Positions 7,781-15,665 of a stretch of DNA of 37,704 nt are shown one piece after another. Within the stretch, counting starts at the first letter, position 1, and each line of letters opens with the position of its first letter. The notes under the pieces are model-generated. The model had not been told where the DNA came from. It saw only the letters and a program-made list of their open reading frames with translations, and did no database searches. The position numbers were made by a program, and so were the translations under genes. The DNA lies in assembly GCA_023409955.1 (NCBI GenBank), contig JAEYQQ010000142.1, positions 1 through 37,704 on the forward strand. The letters run 5' to 3'. The stretch is from Bacillota bacterium (GTDB lineage Bacteria; Bacillota; Clostridia; Christensenellales; Aristaeellaceae).

Positions 7781-9325
7781 ATGGATATCCGTCATGTGGT
7801 GGGGCAGCGGCTCTGTACCGGCTTTTCAGGAACGCAGCTGGATTCAGCATTTATCAGCATGGTTCGCAAACACAAAATTGGAAATGTAATTTTATTCGGT
7901 CATAATGTAGCTGGACGAATGCAGCTTCATCAGTTATGTGCTGATATACAAGATCTGGTATTGGATGCAACCGGGTATCCGGCCTTTATTACCATCGATC
8001 AGGAAGGCGGTCCGGTATCCCGTTTACCGGAAGGTTCAGCCGTTTTTCCATCGGCTATGGCCATTGCGGCTACGCAGTATACGCAAAATGCGTATGATGC
8101 CGGTTTACTTACAGGCCAGGAGTTAAAGGCGCTGGGTATCAATTTCAATCTGGCTCCGGTAATGGATGTCAACAACAATCCCAGAAATCCTGCAATAGGC
8201 GTGCGTAGCTTTGGCGACACGCCTGCTTGTGTCGGAAAATATGGTGTGCAGATGATACGTGGACTTACAGAGGCAGGGGTTCTGTGCGCAGCCAAGCATT
8301 TTCCAGGACACGGGGATACCGCTGTGGATTCTCATGTTGGTTTACCATGTGTGGATAAAACCTTTGAAGAACTGCTTGCATGTGAATTGATTGGTTTTCA
8401 GGCAGCCATTGATGCCGGTGTACCGGCCATTATGGCGTCCCACATTCTTTATCCGCAGCTGGAGTCCGAAAGTGTTCCCGCAACCATGTCCCGTCGGATT
8501 ATAACAGGTCTATTGAAAGAAAAGCTTGGTTTTACTGGTCTTGTGCTCAGCGATTGCATGATGATGGGAGCCATTGCCGATCATTATGGCACCGTGGCAG
8601 GCTGCTTAGCGGCGGCCAAAGCCGGTGTTGATATATTATTTGTTTCCCACAGCGCATCGCAGGCGGGTGAGGCTGCACATAAGCTGCATGATGCCTTGGT
8701 GGAAGGACAGCTGGATATGGCTGAAATGGAAGCATCCGCCGCTAAGATTCTTGCACTAAAGAAGAAAGTGCAAGGCACGCCCGCTCCATTACTTGATTTG
8801 GATGCATTTGATGCGCATTTCCAGGCGGCACAGAGAATGGCGCAAGAGGCGGCTACCTGGGTGTACCTGCCGAATGAAGGTATGCCTGCGCTTGGTAGTT
8901 CGCCATTATTCATCGGATGCCCGCCCTACCGGGTAAACAACGCATCTGATCCGGTAAACACGCTGATCAATTTCCCGGTGTTTATGGAGCGTGAGTTATG
9001 CGGTATCGGGTTTGAGATCACCGCTGATCCTTGTGACGAAGAGATCCAGGCGGTGCTTGGGAAATTGCATCCTCACACATGCATTGTGCTCGGTACGCTC
9101 AATGCCCACCTTCGTACTGGACAGATGAAGCTTATGCGTGCCATAGCCCAAACTGGATTGCCCATGATCTGTGTGGCACTGCGCAATCCGTATGATTTTG
9201 TTGAGATTCCTGCACATGTCGCAGCTCTGGCTGTCTATGGCTATGATGCCAATGCCCTGCATGCAGCTGCCGGTGTTTTATCGGGAAGAATCAAGGCTGG
9301 CGGTAAACTGCCGGTCAGGCTCTAA
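7781..9325 (+). CDS. nagZ: Family GH3 beta-N-acetylglucosaminidase
   Basis: A 514-residue GH3 enzyme that removes non-reducing GlcNAc from GlcNAc-MurNAc muropeptides. Visible marks are DQEGGPVSRL near residue 72, KHFPGHGDT followed by VDSHVGLP (the Asp/His-containing loop characteristic of NagZ), and LVLSDCMMMGAI with the nucleophile Asp. The region after about residue 350 forms a second domain, as in B. subtilis NagZ rather than the one-domain E. coli enzyme. No signal peptide, so cytoplasmic, in contrast to the exported Bacillus enzyme. Start ATG at 7781; the longer frame overlaps murQ. Followed after 12 bases by the kinase gene. Confidence 0.9.
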   Translation: MDIRHVVGQRLCTGFSGTQLDSAFISMVRKHKIGNVILFGHNVAGRMQLHQLCADIQDLVLDATGYPAFITIDQEGGPVSRLPEGSAVFPSAMAIAATQYTQNAYDAGLLTGQELKALGINFNLAPVMDVNNNPRNPAIGVRSFGDTPACVGKYGVQMIRGLTEAGVLCAAKHFPGHGDTAVDSHVGLPCVDKTFEELLACELIGFQAAIDAGVPAIMASHILYPQLESESVPATMSRRIITGLLKEKLGFTGLVLSDCMMMGAIADHYGTVAGCLAAAKAGVDILFVSHSASQAGEAAHKLHDALVEGQLDMAEMEASAAKILALKKKVQGTPAPLLDLDAFDAHFQAAQRMAQEAATWVYLPNEGMPALGSSPLFIGCPPYRVNNASDPVNTLINFPVFMERELCGIGFEITADPCDEEIQAVLGKLHPHTCIVLGTLNAHLRTGQMKLMRAIAQTGLPMICVALRNPYDFVEIPAHVAALAVYGYDANALHAAAGVLSGRIKAGGKLPVRL

Positions 9326-9337
9326 GGAGAGATGAAC

Positions 9338-10270
9338 ATGCAGTATGTTGCGGGTTGGGATGGCGGTGGCACAAAAACAGCGCTGGTTTGCCTTGACATT
9401 CAGGGTGGATTGCTGGGTAGGGAGACTTTCGGACCATTAAATCTCAATGGAAATACCAAAGAACAGGTATTTTCAACGGTGCGTGATGCCCTGACTTATA
9501 TGAGCGGTATGCCTGGCGGGCTTGCGGGGTGTGCCTTTTTGCAGCTGGGCTGTGCCGGGGTTAGTAATCCGGTCGTTGTGCAAATGCTAACAGATGCGCT
9601 GCGTTCATATGGATATCACGGACCATTGCGTATAGCAGGTGATCATGAAATCATGCTCTATGGTGCTGTCGGCCCGGAAGGGGTTGTACTGGTCTCCGGT
9701 ACAGGTTCTGTATGCCTTGGCAAAAATGAACGGGGAGATACAGCCCGATGCGGGGGCTGGGGGCATGTAATTGGAGATGAGGGCAGCGGCTATGCCATAG
9801 GGCGGGATATTCTTGTGGCTGCGGCGCATGCCTATGATGGCCGGGGGCAGGATACAGTATTGCAAACATTGGTATTTGAAGCGTTGGGCGCTAATGATAT
9901 GGGGGAGATGATCCGCTTTATCTATTCTCCGGATACAGACAAGTCCCAAATTGCCGCTCTGGCTCCATTGCTTCATAAAGCACTTGAAGCGGGGGATCAT
10001 GTCGCCCGTAGTATTGCCGATAAGGCTGCGGTGGACCTTTGTAAGTTGGCGGAGCCTGTTATCAGGAAACTTTCTCTGCAAAAAGGTACTTTGGCCCTTG
10101 CTGGCGGAATTTTTTCCGGCTATGAAGTGATCCGGCAGGGTGTTGTGACAGGATTGTCTGGTATCTATCCGGATTTGGAGATTATAAGGCCTAGGCAGGA
10201 TGCCGCAACAGGCGCTGCTGCTATGGCGTTGAAAGGAGCATTGGATCATCTCGGTGCTCATCAGCTGTGA
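9338..10270 (+). CDS. murK: BadF/BadG-type ATPase, probable MurNAc/GlcNAc kinase (MurK-like)
   Basis: A 310-residue ASKHA-fold sugar kinase of the BadF/BadG/BcrA/BcrD family that includes eukaryotic-type GlcNAc kinase and clostridial MurK, which phosphorylates MurNAc and GlcNAc. Phosphate-1 loop DGGGTKT at residues 8-14, phosphate-2 loop VSGTGSVCLG, then GGWGHVIGDEGSGYAIGRD, and the adenosine motif LAGGIFSGYE. The ATG at 9338 has AAGGAG 8 bases upstream; another ATG at 9332 is only 2 bases from it. As last gene of murR-murQ-nagZ, and with an ABC permease pair in place of the phosphorylating PTS MurP, a kinase is exactly what the pathway needs. The exact substrate is inferred from context. Confidence 0.8.
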   Translation: MQYVAGWDGGGTKTALVCLDIQGGLLGRETFGPLNLNGNTKEQVFSTVRDALTYMSGMPGGLAGCAFLQLGCAGVSNPVVVQMLTDALRSYGYHGPLRIAGDHEIMLYGAVGPEGVVLVSGTGSVCLGKNERGDTARCGGWGHVIGDEGSGYAIGRDILVAAAHAYDGRGQDTVLQTLVFEALGANDMGEMIRFIYSPDTDKSQIAALAPLLHKALEAGDHVARSIADKAAVDLCKLAEPVIRKLSLQKGTLALAGGIFSGYEVIRQGVVTGLSGIYPDLEIIRPRQDAATGAAAMALKGALDHLGAHQL

Positions 10271-10310
10271 TCAATCCGAACAACATCCTTAGCTTGATAG
10301 TGATTCATTA

Positions 10311-10346
10311 CAAAAAGGACCTGCACCATGTTTGGCGCAGGTCCTT
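10311..10346 (-). terminator. Terminator between murK and the GH4 gene
   Basis: Ten-base stem AAGGACCTGC (10315-10324) pairs with GCAGGTCCTT (10337-10346). On the minus strand it is followed by five T residues, so it terminates the GH4 gene; on the plus strand it can also end the murK operon, though without a clear U-tract. Confidence 0.75.
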
Positions 10347-10383
10347 GTCTAATAGGAGTATTGATATGTGAAACCTATGAGGT

Positions 10384-11691
10384 TTAATGGTATTGCGGCA
10401 GCCAACCTTCGTGGGCGTTGATGAGATCATCGCACATGGCTACGATATCATCGATGGAAAGCTCGCTCTGGCAATGGGGATCCATCATGGCGGCATGATA
10501 GATATATTCCTTCTTCAACGTGCGGGCAGCTTCAATGGTCAGCAGCTGTACATTGATGTTGGTACGGTTCATGGCGGCGCATTGTTCGGGCAGGTCGCCA
10601 ACGTAAGTTGGGGTCACGCCGCTGGCATCCACCATACAGGATACTTCTACCACTGCATTTTGGGGCAGGTTGGTGATCAGTCCGGTGTTCAGCACATTGC
10701 CGCCAATCTTGTAAGGCACATTGGTTTCCATGGCTTCCATGATGTAGCTGGCATATTCATGAGAGCGAACGTGTGTAAGCTCCTGATTGCTAAGCAGCGC
10801 ATCACGCTGTGCCCCCCATTTCCTGATCTGCTCCACACAGCGGCGGGGATACTCATCCAGGGGAATGTTGAAGCGTTCAATGAGCTCGGGGTATTTGTCC
10901 TTGATAAAGAAAGGCATGTATTCAGCGTTATGCTCGCTGGATTCCGTCACATAATAGCCAAAGCGTTTCATGATTTCATAGCGAACCATATCGCCATGCT
11001 TTTCTGTGCGTGCTTCGGCCCGGCGCTTTACCTCCGGGTATAGATCCTTACCGTTTTCGGTCAGGGAAAGGAGCCAAGCCTGGTGGTTGATGCCAGCGAT
11101 GTTCCACTGCATTTTAGGATCGTAGGTCATGCCCAGATGCTTTAGCAGGTCTGGCACGCAGCTTTGAACGCTGTGGCATAGGCCTACAGTTTTGATAGAT
11201 GTCATGCGCAGCAAAGCACCGGTCAGCATGGCCATGGGATTGGTATAGTTCAGGAACCAGGCATTGGGGCAGACTTCTTCCATGTCTTTGGCAAAGTCCA
11301 GCATAACAGGTATCGTGCGCAATGCGCGGAAGATACCGCCGATGCCCAGGGTATCGCCGATGGTCTGCTTGAGGCCGTACTTTTTGGGGATATCAAAATC
11401 TGTTACGGTGCAGGGCTCATATCCGCCCACCTGAATGGCGTTTACGACATAGTTGGCGCCACGAAGCGCGTCCTTGCGGTTTTCAACACCAAGGTAAGCC
11501 TTGATGGTGGCTTTGCCGCCATGATTGCGGTTGATGGTTTCCAGCATGAGCTGTGATTCCTTCAGCCGATCAGGATCAATATCATAAAGTGCAATGGTAG
11601 AATCACTCAGTGCTGGTGACAGCATACTGTCGCCAAGCACATTCTTGGCAAAAACGGTGGAACCAGCACCCATGAATGTAATTTTGGCCAT
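10384..11691 (-). CDS. melA: Family GH4 alpha-galactosidase (MelA-like)
   Basis: NAD- and Mn-dependent glycosidase of 435 residues. The Rossmann motif GAGSTVFAKNV is at residues 8-18, and the metal-binding motif C172-H173-S-V is the form typical of alpha-galactosidases of the MelA branch; NYTNPMAM and GINHQAW are further GH4 marks. Start ATG 11691 has AAGGGGGAG about 9 bases upstream; an upstream in-frame start overlaps the operator region. The gene is single, with its own promoter and terminator, and lies opposite an AraC regulator. Likely cleaves imported melibiose or raffinose-type sugars in the cytoplasm. Other GH4 specificities such as alpha-glucosidase are less likely given CHSV. Confidence 0.88.
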   Translation of the reverse strand: MAKITFMGAGSTVFAKNVLGDSMLSPALSDSTIALYDIDPDRLKESQLMLETINRNHGGKATIKAYLGVENRKDALRGANYVVNAIQVGGYEPCTVTDFDIPKKYGLKQTIGDTLGIGGIFRALRTIPVMLDFAKDMEEVCPNAWFLNYTNPMAMLTGALLRMTSIKTVGLCHSVQSCVPDLLKHLGMTYDPKMQWNIAGINHQAWLLSLTENGKDLYPEVKRRAEARTEKHGDMVRYEIMKRFGYYVTESSEHNAEYMPFFIKDKYPELIERFNIPLDEYPRRCVEQIRKWGAQRDALLSNQELTHVRSHEYASYIMEAMETNVPYKIGGNVLNTGLITNLPQNAVVEVSCMVDASGVTPTYVGDLPEQCAAMNRTNINVQLLTIEAARTLKKEYIYHAAMMDPHCQSELSIDDIVAMCDDLINAHEGWLPQYH

Positions 11692-11710
11692 GGAAATGAA
11701 CTCCCCCTTA

Positions 11711-11718
11711 TGTTGCAT
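11711..11718. repeat. Third copy of TGTTGCAT box
   Basis: TGTTGCAT just upstream of the GH4 ribosome binding site, identical to the two boxes at 11766 and 11787. A downstream copy in an AraC-controlled region could allow looping or roadblock repression; it may also be chance. Confidence 0.35.
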
Positions 11719-11728
11719 GATGAATACA

Positions 11729-11757
11729 AGTATATTCGTTATTTAAGTTGAAATCAA
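11729..11757 (-). promoter_or_regulatory. Predicted promoter of the GH4 gene
   Basis: Minus strand TTGATT (11752-11757), 17-base spacer, TATACT (11729-11734). The AraC-type boxes lie 9 and 30 bases upstream of the -35 box, the usual placing for an activator that contacts polymerase. Confidence 0.65.
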
Positions 11758-11765
11758 TATTCATC

Positions 11766-11794
11766 TGTTGCATAATATACGTGTTATGTTGCAT
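11766..11794. promoter_or_regulatory. Direct-repeat operator for the AraC regulator
   Basis: Two identical boxes TGTTGCAT at 11766-11773 and 11787-11794, starting 21 bases apart (two helical turns), as expected for AraC/XylS proteins, which bind direct repeats with two helix-turn-helix units. They lie between the GH4 promoter and the AraC gene. Confidence 0.6.
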
Positions 11795-11817
11795 TTGCGA
11801 TAAGGGGTGACACGTGG

Positions 11818-12648
11818 TTGGAAAGGCGTATTTTCCCCATGCAGACTGATAAGGATTTATCATTAAGGGATTGCGGTCATGAGGTATGCCCTCCCCGTCA
11901 TCACTTTGGACCTGCTGTGAGGGATTATTATTTGCTTCATGTAATCAGAAAGGGGAGCGGTGTTTTTGAAAATAAATATGGCTCATATGAACTGAGCGCT
12001 GGTCATGGGTTTATGATATTTCCCCACGAGGTTACGGTGTATACGGCAAGCAGTCATGATCCTTGGGAATATGACTGGGTTGGCTACATGGGAAAACATG
12101 CCGGAGAATGGACCCAGAAAATCGGCGTTACACAGGAAAATCCTGTGCTTGCTTTGGGGGAGTATGCAGGAAAGATAACCAGAATCATACGTGATATTTG
12201 CGAGGATTCTGCGGCGCTGGATGCCAGGGATATTGCTGCGACAGGCAGTCTGTACCGTTTATTTGCATGGGCCATGGAAAGTGCAATGCCGAAAAGCGGA
12301 AGCTTGACCGTATCTGCTAGCGAACGCTACTTTCAAAGAGCATATTGGCATATGGAAAGCAACTACCAACGGAATCTTCAAATAGCCGATGTGGCGGATT
12401 ATGTGGGGCTAAGCAGGTCGCAGTTGTTCCGGGTGTTTATAAAACATGGCGGCATGCCGCCTCAGCAGGCGTTGCAAGCCATACGGCTCAAACAAGCAGA
12501 AACACTGCTTTATACAACTGAACTCCCACTTAAGGCAGTGGCATTATCCTCAGGGTTTTCAAGCGCCGCTAGAATGGGAGATGTATTTAGACAAGAAAAG
12601 GGGATGACGCCAACACAGTATCGGAAAGAAAAACAAAACAGAACCTAA
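11818..12648 (+). CDS. AraC family transcriptional regulator
   Basis: A 276-residue regulator with an N-terminal cupin sugar-sensing domain (about residues 20-150; LHVIRKGSGVFE, GHGFMIFPHE, DWVGYMG) and a C-terminal double helix-turn-helix (about 180-275; IADVADYVGLSRSQLFRVFIKH and second helix pair LKAVALSSGFSSAARMGDVFRQEKGMTP). The start is TTG 11818 with AAGGGGTGA 7 bases upstream. It is divergent from the GH4 alpha-galactosidase gene with repeated TGTTGCAT boxes between them, so it is the probable activator of that gene, most similar in layout to MsmR/RafR-type regulators. Ends inside a strong terminator. Confidence 0.88.
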   Translation: MERRIFPMQTDKDLSLRDCGHEVCPPRHHFGPAVRDYYLLHVIRKGSGVFENKYGSYELSAGHGFMIFPHEVTVYTASSHDPWEYDWVGYMGKHAGEWTQKIGVTQENPVLALGEYAGKITRIIRDICEDSAALDARDIAATGSLYRLFAWAMESAMPKSGSLTVSASERYFQRAYWHMESNYQRNLQIADVADYVGLSRSQLFRVFIKHGGMPPQQALQAIRLKQAETLLYTTELPLKAVALSSGFSSAARMGDVFRQEKGMTPTQYRKEKQNRT

Positions 12649-12668
12649 GGATACAGGTTCTGTTTTTT
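12635..12668 (+). terminator. Terminator of the AraC gene
   Basis: AAAACAGAACCT (12635-12646) pairs with AGGTTCTGTTTT (12655-12666), followed by a T run. The left arm overlaps the end of the coding region and its stop codon. Confidence 0.85.
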
Positions 12669-12696
12669 GAGAAATTGTTACCAAAGCTACAAGTGA

Positions 12697-13326
12697 TTAC
12701 AGTGAAATCCCCAGCTTGCTCCTGACGCATTGCTTGATGACTTCAGCGCAGTTGTCCCAGCCGATGCTGGCGCTGTTTAGGCAAAGGTCATAATTGACAG
12801 AATCTTTCCAGTTTTCACCTGTGTAGTATTTGTGGTACTCGGAGCGATATTTGTCAGTGCGGCGGACAGCATTTGCTGCTTCCTTCTCTGTCATATCAGA
12901 ACGCTCCATTATGGTTTTCACGCAATTCTCAAAAGGAGCCTGTATGTTGACGCTCACCACGTTGTCAAGATCTCGAAGTACATAATTGGCAGCCTTGCCC
13001 ATGACGATAAAGGATTCTGTCTTTGCCAGCATTTTCAGTATTTTTACTTGATAATTAAACAGGTTAACATCAGATACAAACTTGTTATTTTCCGGGGTGA
13101 GTACATTGCCATAGTGTTCCCTATCAGGAACCATCATCAAAAGACGGCGGTTCAACTTCTCATCGGCCAATGCAAAAAGCTCCTCGCTGATTCCGCTTTC
13201 AATGGATGCCAACTGCAGCAGTTCCTTATCCATCAGTTTGATGCCCAGTTCCCCCGCCAACTTTAAGCCAATCTGCTTGCCGCCGCTGCCAAATCCTCTG
13301 GCGATGGTAATGACATAATTGTTCAT
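12697..13326 (-). CDS. Cytidylate kinase-like family protein
   Basis: A 209-residue P-loop protein of the cytidylate kinase-like family (PF13189 type) common in Clostridia and Bacteroidia. The N-terminus MNNYVITIARGFGSGGKQIG holds the nucleotide-binding loop, followed by GIKLMDKELL. The MVMGKAANYVL and DKYRSEYHKYYTG segments (the latter around residue 160, probable lid region) are characteristic. ATG 13326 has AAGGAGGGTG upstream; 45 further in-frame codons upstream are basic and AT-rich and are not credible. It is a single gene convergent with the AraC gene. Substrate and physiological role of this branch are not established; true CMP kinase activity should not be assumed. Confidence 0.82.
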   Translation of the reverse strand: MNNYVITIARGFGSGGKQIGLKLAGELGIKLMDKELLQLASIESGISEELFALADEKLNRRLLMMVPDREHYGNVLTPENNKFVSDVNLFNYQVKILKMLAKTESFIVMGKAANYVLRDLDNVVSVNIQAPFENCVKTIMERSDMTEKEAANAVRRTDKYRSEYHKYYTGENWKDSVNYDLCLNSASIGWDNCAEVIKQCVRSKLGISL

Positions 13327-13745
13327 GGCGCACCCTCCTTGCCTTACATTGATCAAAATATATTGCCTTGTAAAAAATATGCTTAGTACTGACGTTACTT
13401 TTCTTTGAGAATGGTCTTTTCTCCTTCTTTTAAAGAAAAATAAACCAGAATAAAGGGTCATTGATAAAGGTTTGTGCAGGAAGCAATTTGTTTTGTGTCA
13501 TTAATGTTTAAATAAAAAAATGAATGTGCGTAAGGATAATGGGTGAAAAAGCAAGTTGATACACTTATGCAAGAAAATTGGTCTAGCAAAATTTGCATAT
13601 ATTATCATTTGATTATTCATATCTTGAATACTGTATGCTGCTTTGTACAACATTGCTTCAATTTGCCTTCTGCGATAACATTATCTAGCATCGGGCGTGA
13701 GCTTTTGAATATGATACGGTGGGTGAAGCATACATCGGCTAACAT
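13327..13745. other. AT-rich intergenic stretch without a supported gene
   Basis: About 420 bases, clearly more AT-rich than its neighbours. The first 60 or so bases upstream of 13326 should hold the promoter of the kinase-like gene. The only sizeable open frame (13543-13797, plus) runs through the terminator at 13746 and has no recognisable protein features. I see no tRNA, riboswitch or repeat here. Confidence 0.6.
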
Positions 13746-13776
13746 AAAAAATCCCGGCTTTAACAGGCCGGGATTT
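13746..13776 (-). terminator. Terminator of the zinc-ribbon / Ig-protein operon
   Basis: AATCCCGGC (13750-13758) pairs with GCCGGGATT (13767-13775); on the minus strand the stem is followed by a T run. It lies 14 bases after the zinc-ribbon stop codon. Confidence 0.9.
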
Positions 13777-13789
13777 GACTATAATGATA

Positions 13790-14005
13790 CTATTTAAGGA
13801 GAAAGTCCAGTATGTTCATGCCTGTATCAGTCTGTGTTTTATACAACTCCGTATAACCGCATTGAGTACAGGAAACTGTGATGAATTTCTTGTTTTGAAT
13901 ATCAAACAGTTTAGCAAAATTCCCGCCGATAGCTTGGAACTGATCTGTTTCATAGCGGGTGTTTCCGCATTTTGTACAGACAAATTTCGAGTGATTTTGC
14001 TCCAT
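13790..14005 (-). CDS. Small zinc-ribbon protein
   Basis: A 71-residue protein with two CxxC pairs: C-T-K-C at residues 10-13 and C-T-Q-C at about 46-49, forming a four-cysteine zinc ribbon. It resembles the short zinc-ribbon nucleic-acid-binding proteins widespread in Clostridia, characterised by a GN(F/x)..KLFD(I/V)QNKKF..VSC..CGY pattern that is visible here. AGGAGG lies upstream of the ATG. It is last in the operon after the two Ig-like secreted proteins (75-base gap) and directly before the terminator. No established function. Confidence 0.8.
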   Translation of the reverse strand: MEQNHSKFVCTKCGNTRYETDQFQAIGGNFAKLFDIQNKKFITVSCTQCGYTELYKTQTDTGMNILDFLLK

Positions 14006-14080
14006 AGGTACATCCTCCTAAGAATATCCTAAATGCCGGAGAGGTAAAGGTTTGATTTTGAAGAATTCTGCAAGAATGAA

Positions 14081-15637
14081 TTATTCGCCCCAGAACAACA
14101 GCTCGAAGGATGGATATTCTTCCTCACCAGTATTATTTTGCTCCACATGCATTCCAAGGCATCGGCCATACATTTTCATCTGGGAATCGATCATGACGGT
14201 CGGTTCATTTTTTGTCAGGACAACAATCTTTTCTCGATAAATGGAGTTGACCTTCCGAAGAGCCATATGAATGTACCAGGTATCACTTGATTTGGATATT
14301 TCGGTTACATATGCCGTATAGCCCATGACACGGCCGGTGTAGCCGTTGATTTTGCTTGTCAGAATGCTGTATGCGGGCTTAATAGCATCTTTGCTCACTT
14401 TTTCACGAAGCTCGGTTTCGCTCCATACTCTGGAAGCTGTAAAAGTAAAGTGCCGATCGCTTAAGCCCTTTTTGGACAAGGTGATTTCAAAGGAGTATTC
14501 GCCTTCCTCAGCAGTATTAATGGAGAAGGAAAAAGCGCCCTTTGCGTTTGCCTTCTTTTTCGTGGTCTTGCCATTGACCACACACGTAATTTGTGTTGCA
14601 GGGTCAGTGGTGCCAGAAATGAGAAGCTTATCAGTTGTAATATCTTCCGGGAAGGTTTCGTCAAAGCGTACCGGCAACAGGGTCTTGTCATAGGTGATAC
14701 CGGGCAATTGCAGTTCATCTATATCTATACCGTTGACTGTGACTGTCAGAACCAAGACATATACTCCCTCGCGGGGCATATTAAAATCCAATGTAAAGCT
14801 TCCGGTTTTGCCGGCAGTGCCCTTAACCAGTTCCGGCTTTTCATCACCCATGCGATATATGGAACCTGTTATGGAAGCGCCGGGCGTTGTTGTGCCTTTG
14901 ATAACGAATGAAGATTTATTTGTTTGGGTAGGGGGTTCCTGCGTTAATTGCGTCGTGGCCAATGCTGCCGGTGTCTCACCTGCTGCCGCTGCCTCACCTG
15001 CGGAGCCGGGCATGGCCAGAACCTTGGTAAACCGCCAGGTATCCATGATATCGTTTATGGCGTTGTTATCTTTTCCATTGAGTCCCCGGCCGTAAACCTG
15101 GTAATCCAGAGTAATGGTATAGCCGTTGCGGATGGTCCTCCTGGCAAACCCCCTGTGGTCCACTTTACCGCCCAGGCGCTGAACATACTTGAGCATCAGG
15201 AACCGGCCGTATGCCGTGGTTTTTTTCCATTCTGCACTATCGTAGGAGATGCCAAGGGCTTCGTATGCTTCGCCATCCAAATGCTCACGGCGATATTTGG
15301 CGCGGGTAGCGGGCGTATGCTGATCGATATCAAAGTAAGTTTGTGCATCCACATCTTTCAGGGCAGTGATTTGCAGGCGTGTATCTCCGTTCTTTCCGTA
15401 TGCTTGCAAAAGGATGCCCTCTGCCTGGAAAGTCTGCAGCATAACATCCACAGTGACTCCTTTGGTGTTTAGAAAGTCCACATGGGTTTCCATGTTGGCT
15501 TCGGTAAGGATGGTATATGAATCCGGTATTTCCAATGTAGCATAGATAGAGTCAAGGTTGACAGCTTGACATAGGCCGGGGACTGCGGCCAGAAGACACA
15601 AGCATAGGACAACCAGGGCAAATGTTACTTTGCGCAT
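14081..15637 (-). CDS. Secreted Ig-like multidomain protein, paralogue B
   Basis: A 518-residue exported protein of unknown function. A signal peptide (MRKVTFALVVLCLCLLAAV, probable cleavage after CQA near residue 25) is followed by an alpha/beta domain (about 26-210) beginning with LEIPDSYTILTEANM, a Pro/Thr/Ala-rich linker (about 210-245), two bacterial Ig-like domains (each opening with a GTTxP motif: KGTTTPGAS and SGTTDPATQ) and a C-terminal domain of about 100 residues that looks like an OB-type barrel. Its domain order is the same as in the upstream neighbour, of which it is a diverged copy. Start ATG 15637; an ATG at 15649 overlaps the AAAGGA site. Likely cell-surface or envelope protein, perhaps wall-binding (inference). 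Confidence 0.75.
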   Translation of the reverse strand: MRKVTFALVVLCLCLLAAVPGLCQAVNLDSIYATLEIPDSYTILTEANMETHVDFLNTKGVTVDVMLQTFQAEGILLQAYGKNGDTRLQITALKDVDAQTYFDIDQHTPATRAKYRREHLDGEAYEALGISYDSAEWKKTTAYGRFLMLKYVQRLGGKVDHRGFARRTIRNGYTITLDYQVYGRGLNGKDNNAINDIMDTWRFTKVLAMPGSAGEAAAAGETPAALATTQLTQEPPTQTNKSSFVIKGTTTPGASITGSIYRMGDEKPELVKGTAGKTGSFTLDFNMPREGVYVLVLTVTVNGIDIDELQLPGITYDKTLLPVRFDETFPEDITTDKLLISGTTDPATQITCVVNGKTTKKKANAKGAFSFSINTAEEGEYSFEITLSKKGLSDRHFTFTASRVWSETELREKVSKDAIKPAYSILTSKINGYTGRVMGYTAYVTEISKSSDTWYIHMALRKVNSIYREKIVVLTKNEPTVMIDSQMKMYGRCLGMHVEQNNTGEEEYPSFELLFWGE

Positions 15638-15665
15638 TCCAAGCACCATCCTTTTGTGTGTGTAA

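Noticed and set aside
10387..11043. Long open frame (218 codons) opposite the GH4 gene
   Set aside because: It lies wholly antisense to a gene with clear family motifs; its translation has no domain and it has no ribosome binding site.
13543..13797. Open frame of 84 codons on the plus strand in the AT-rich gap
   Set aside because: Weak GTG start context, no recognisable motif or plausible composition, and it runs straight through the terminator of the opposite operon.
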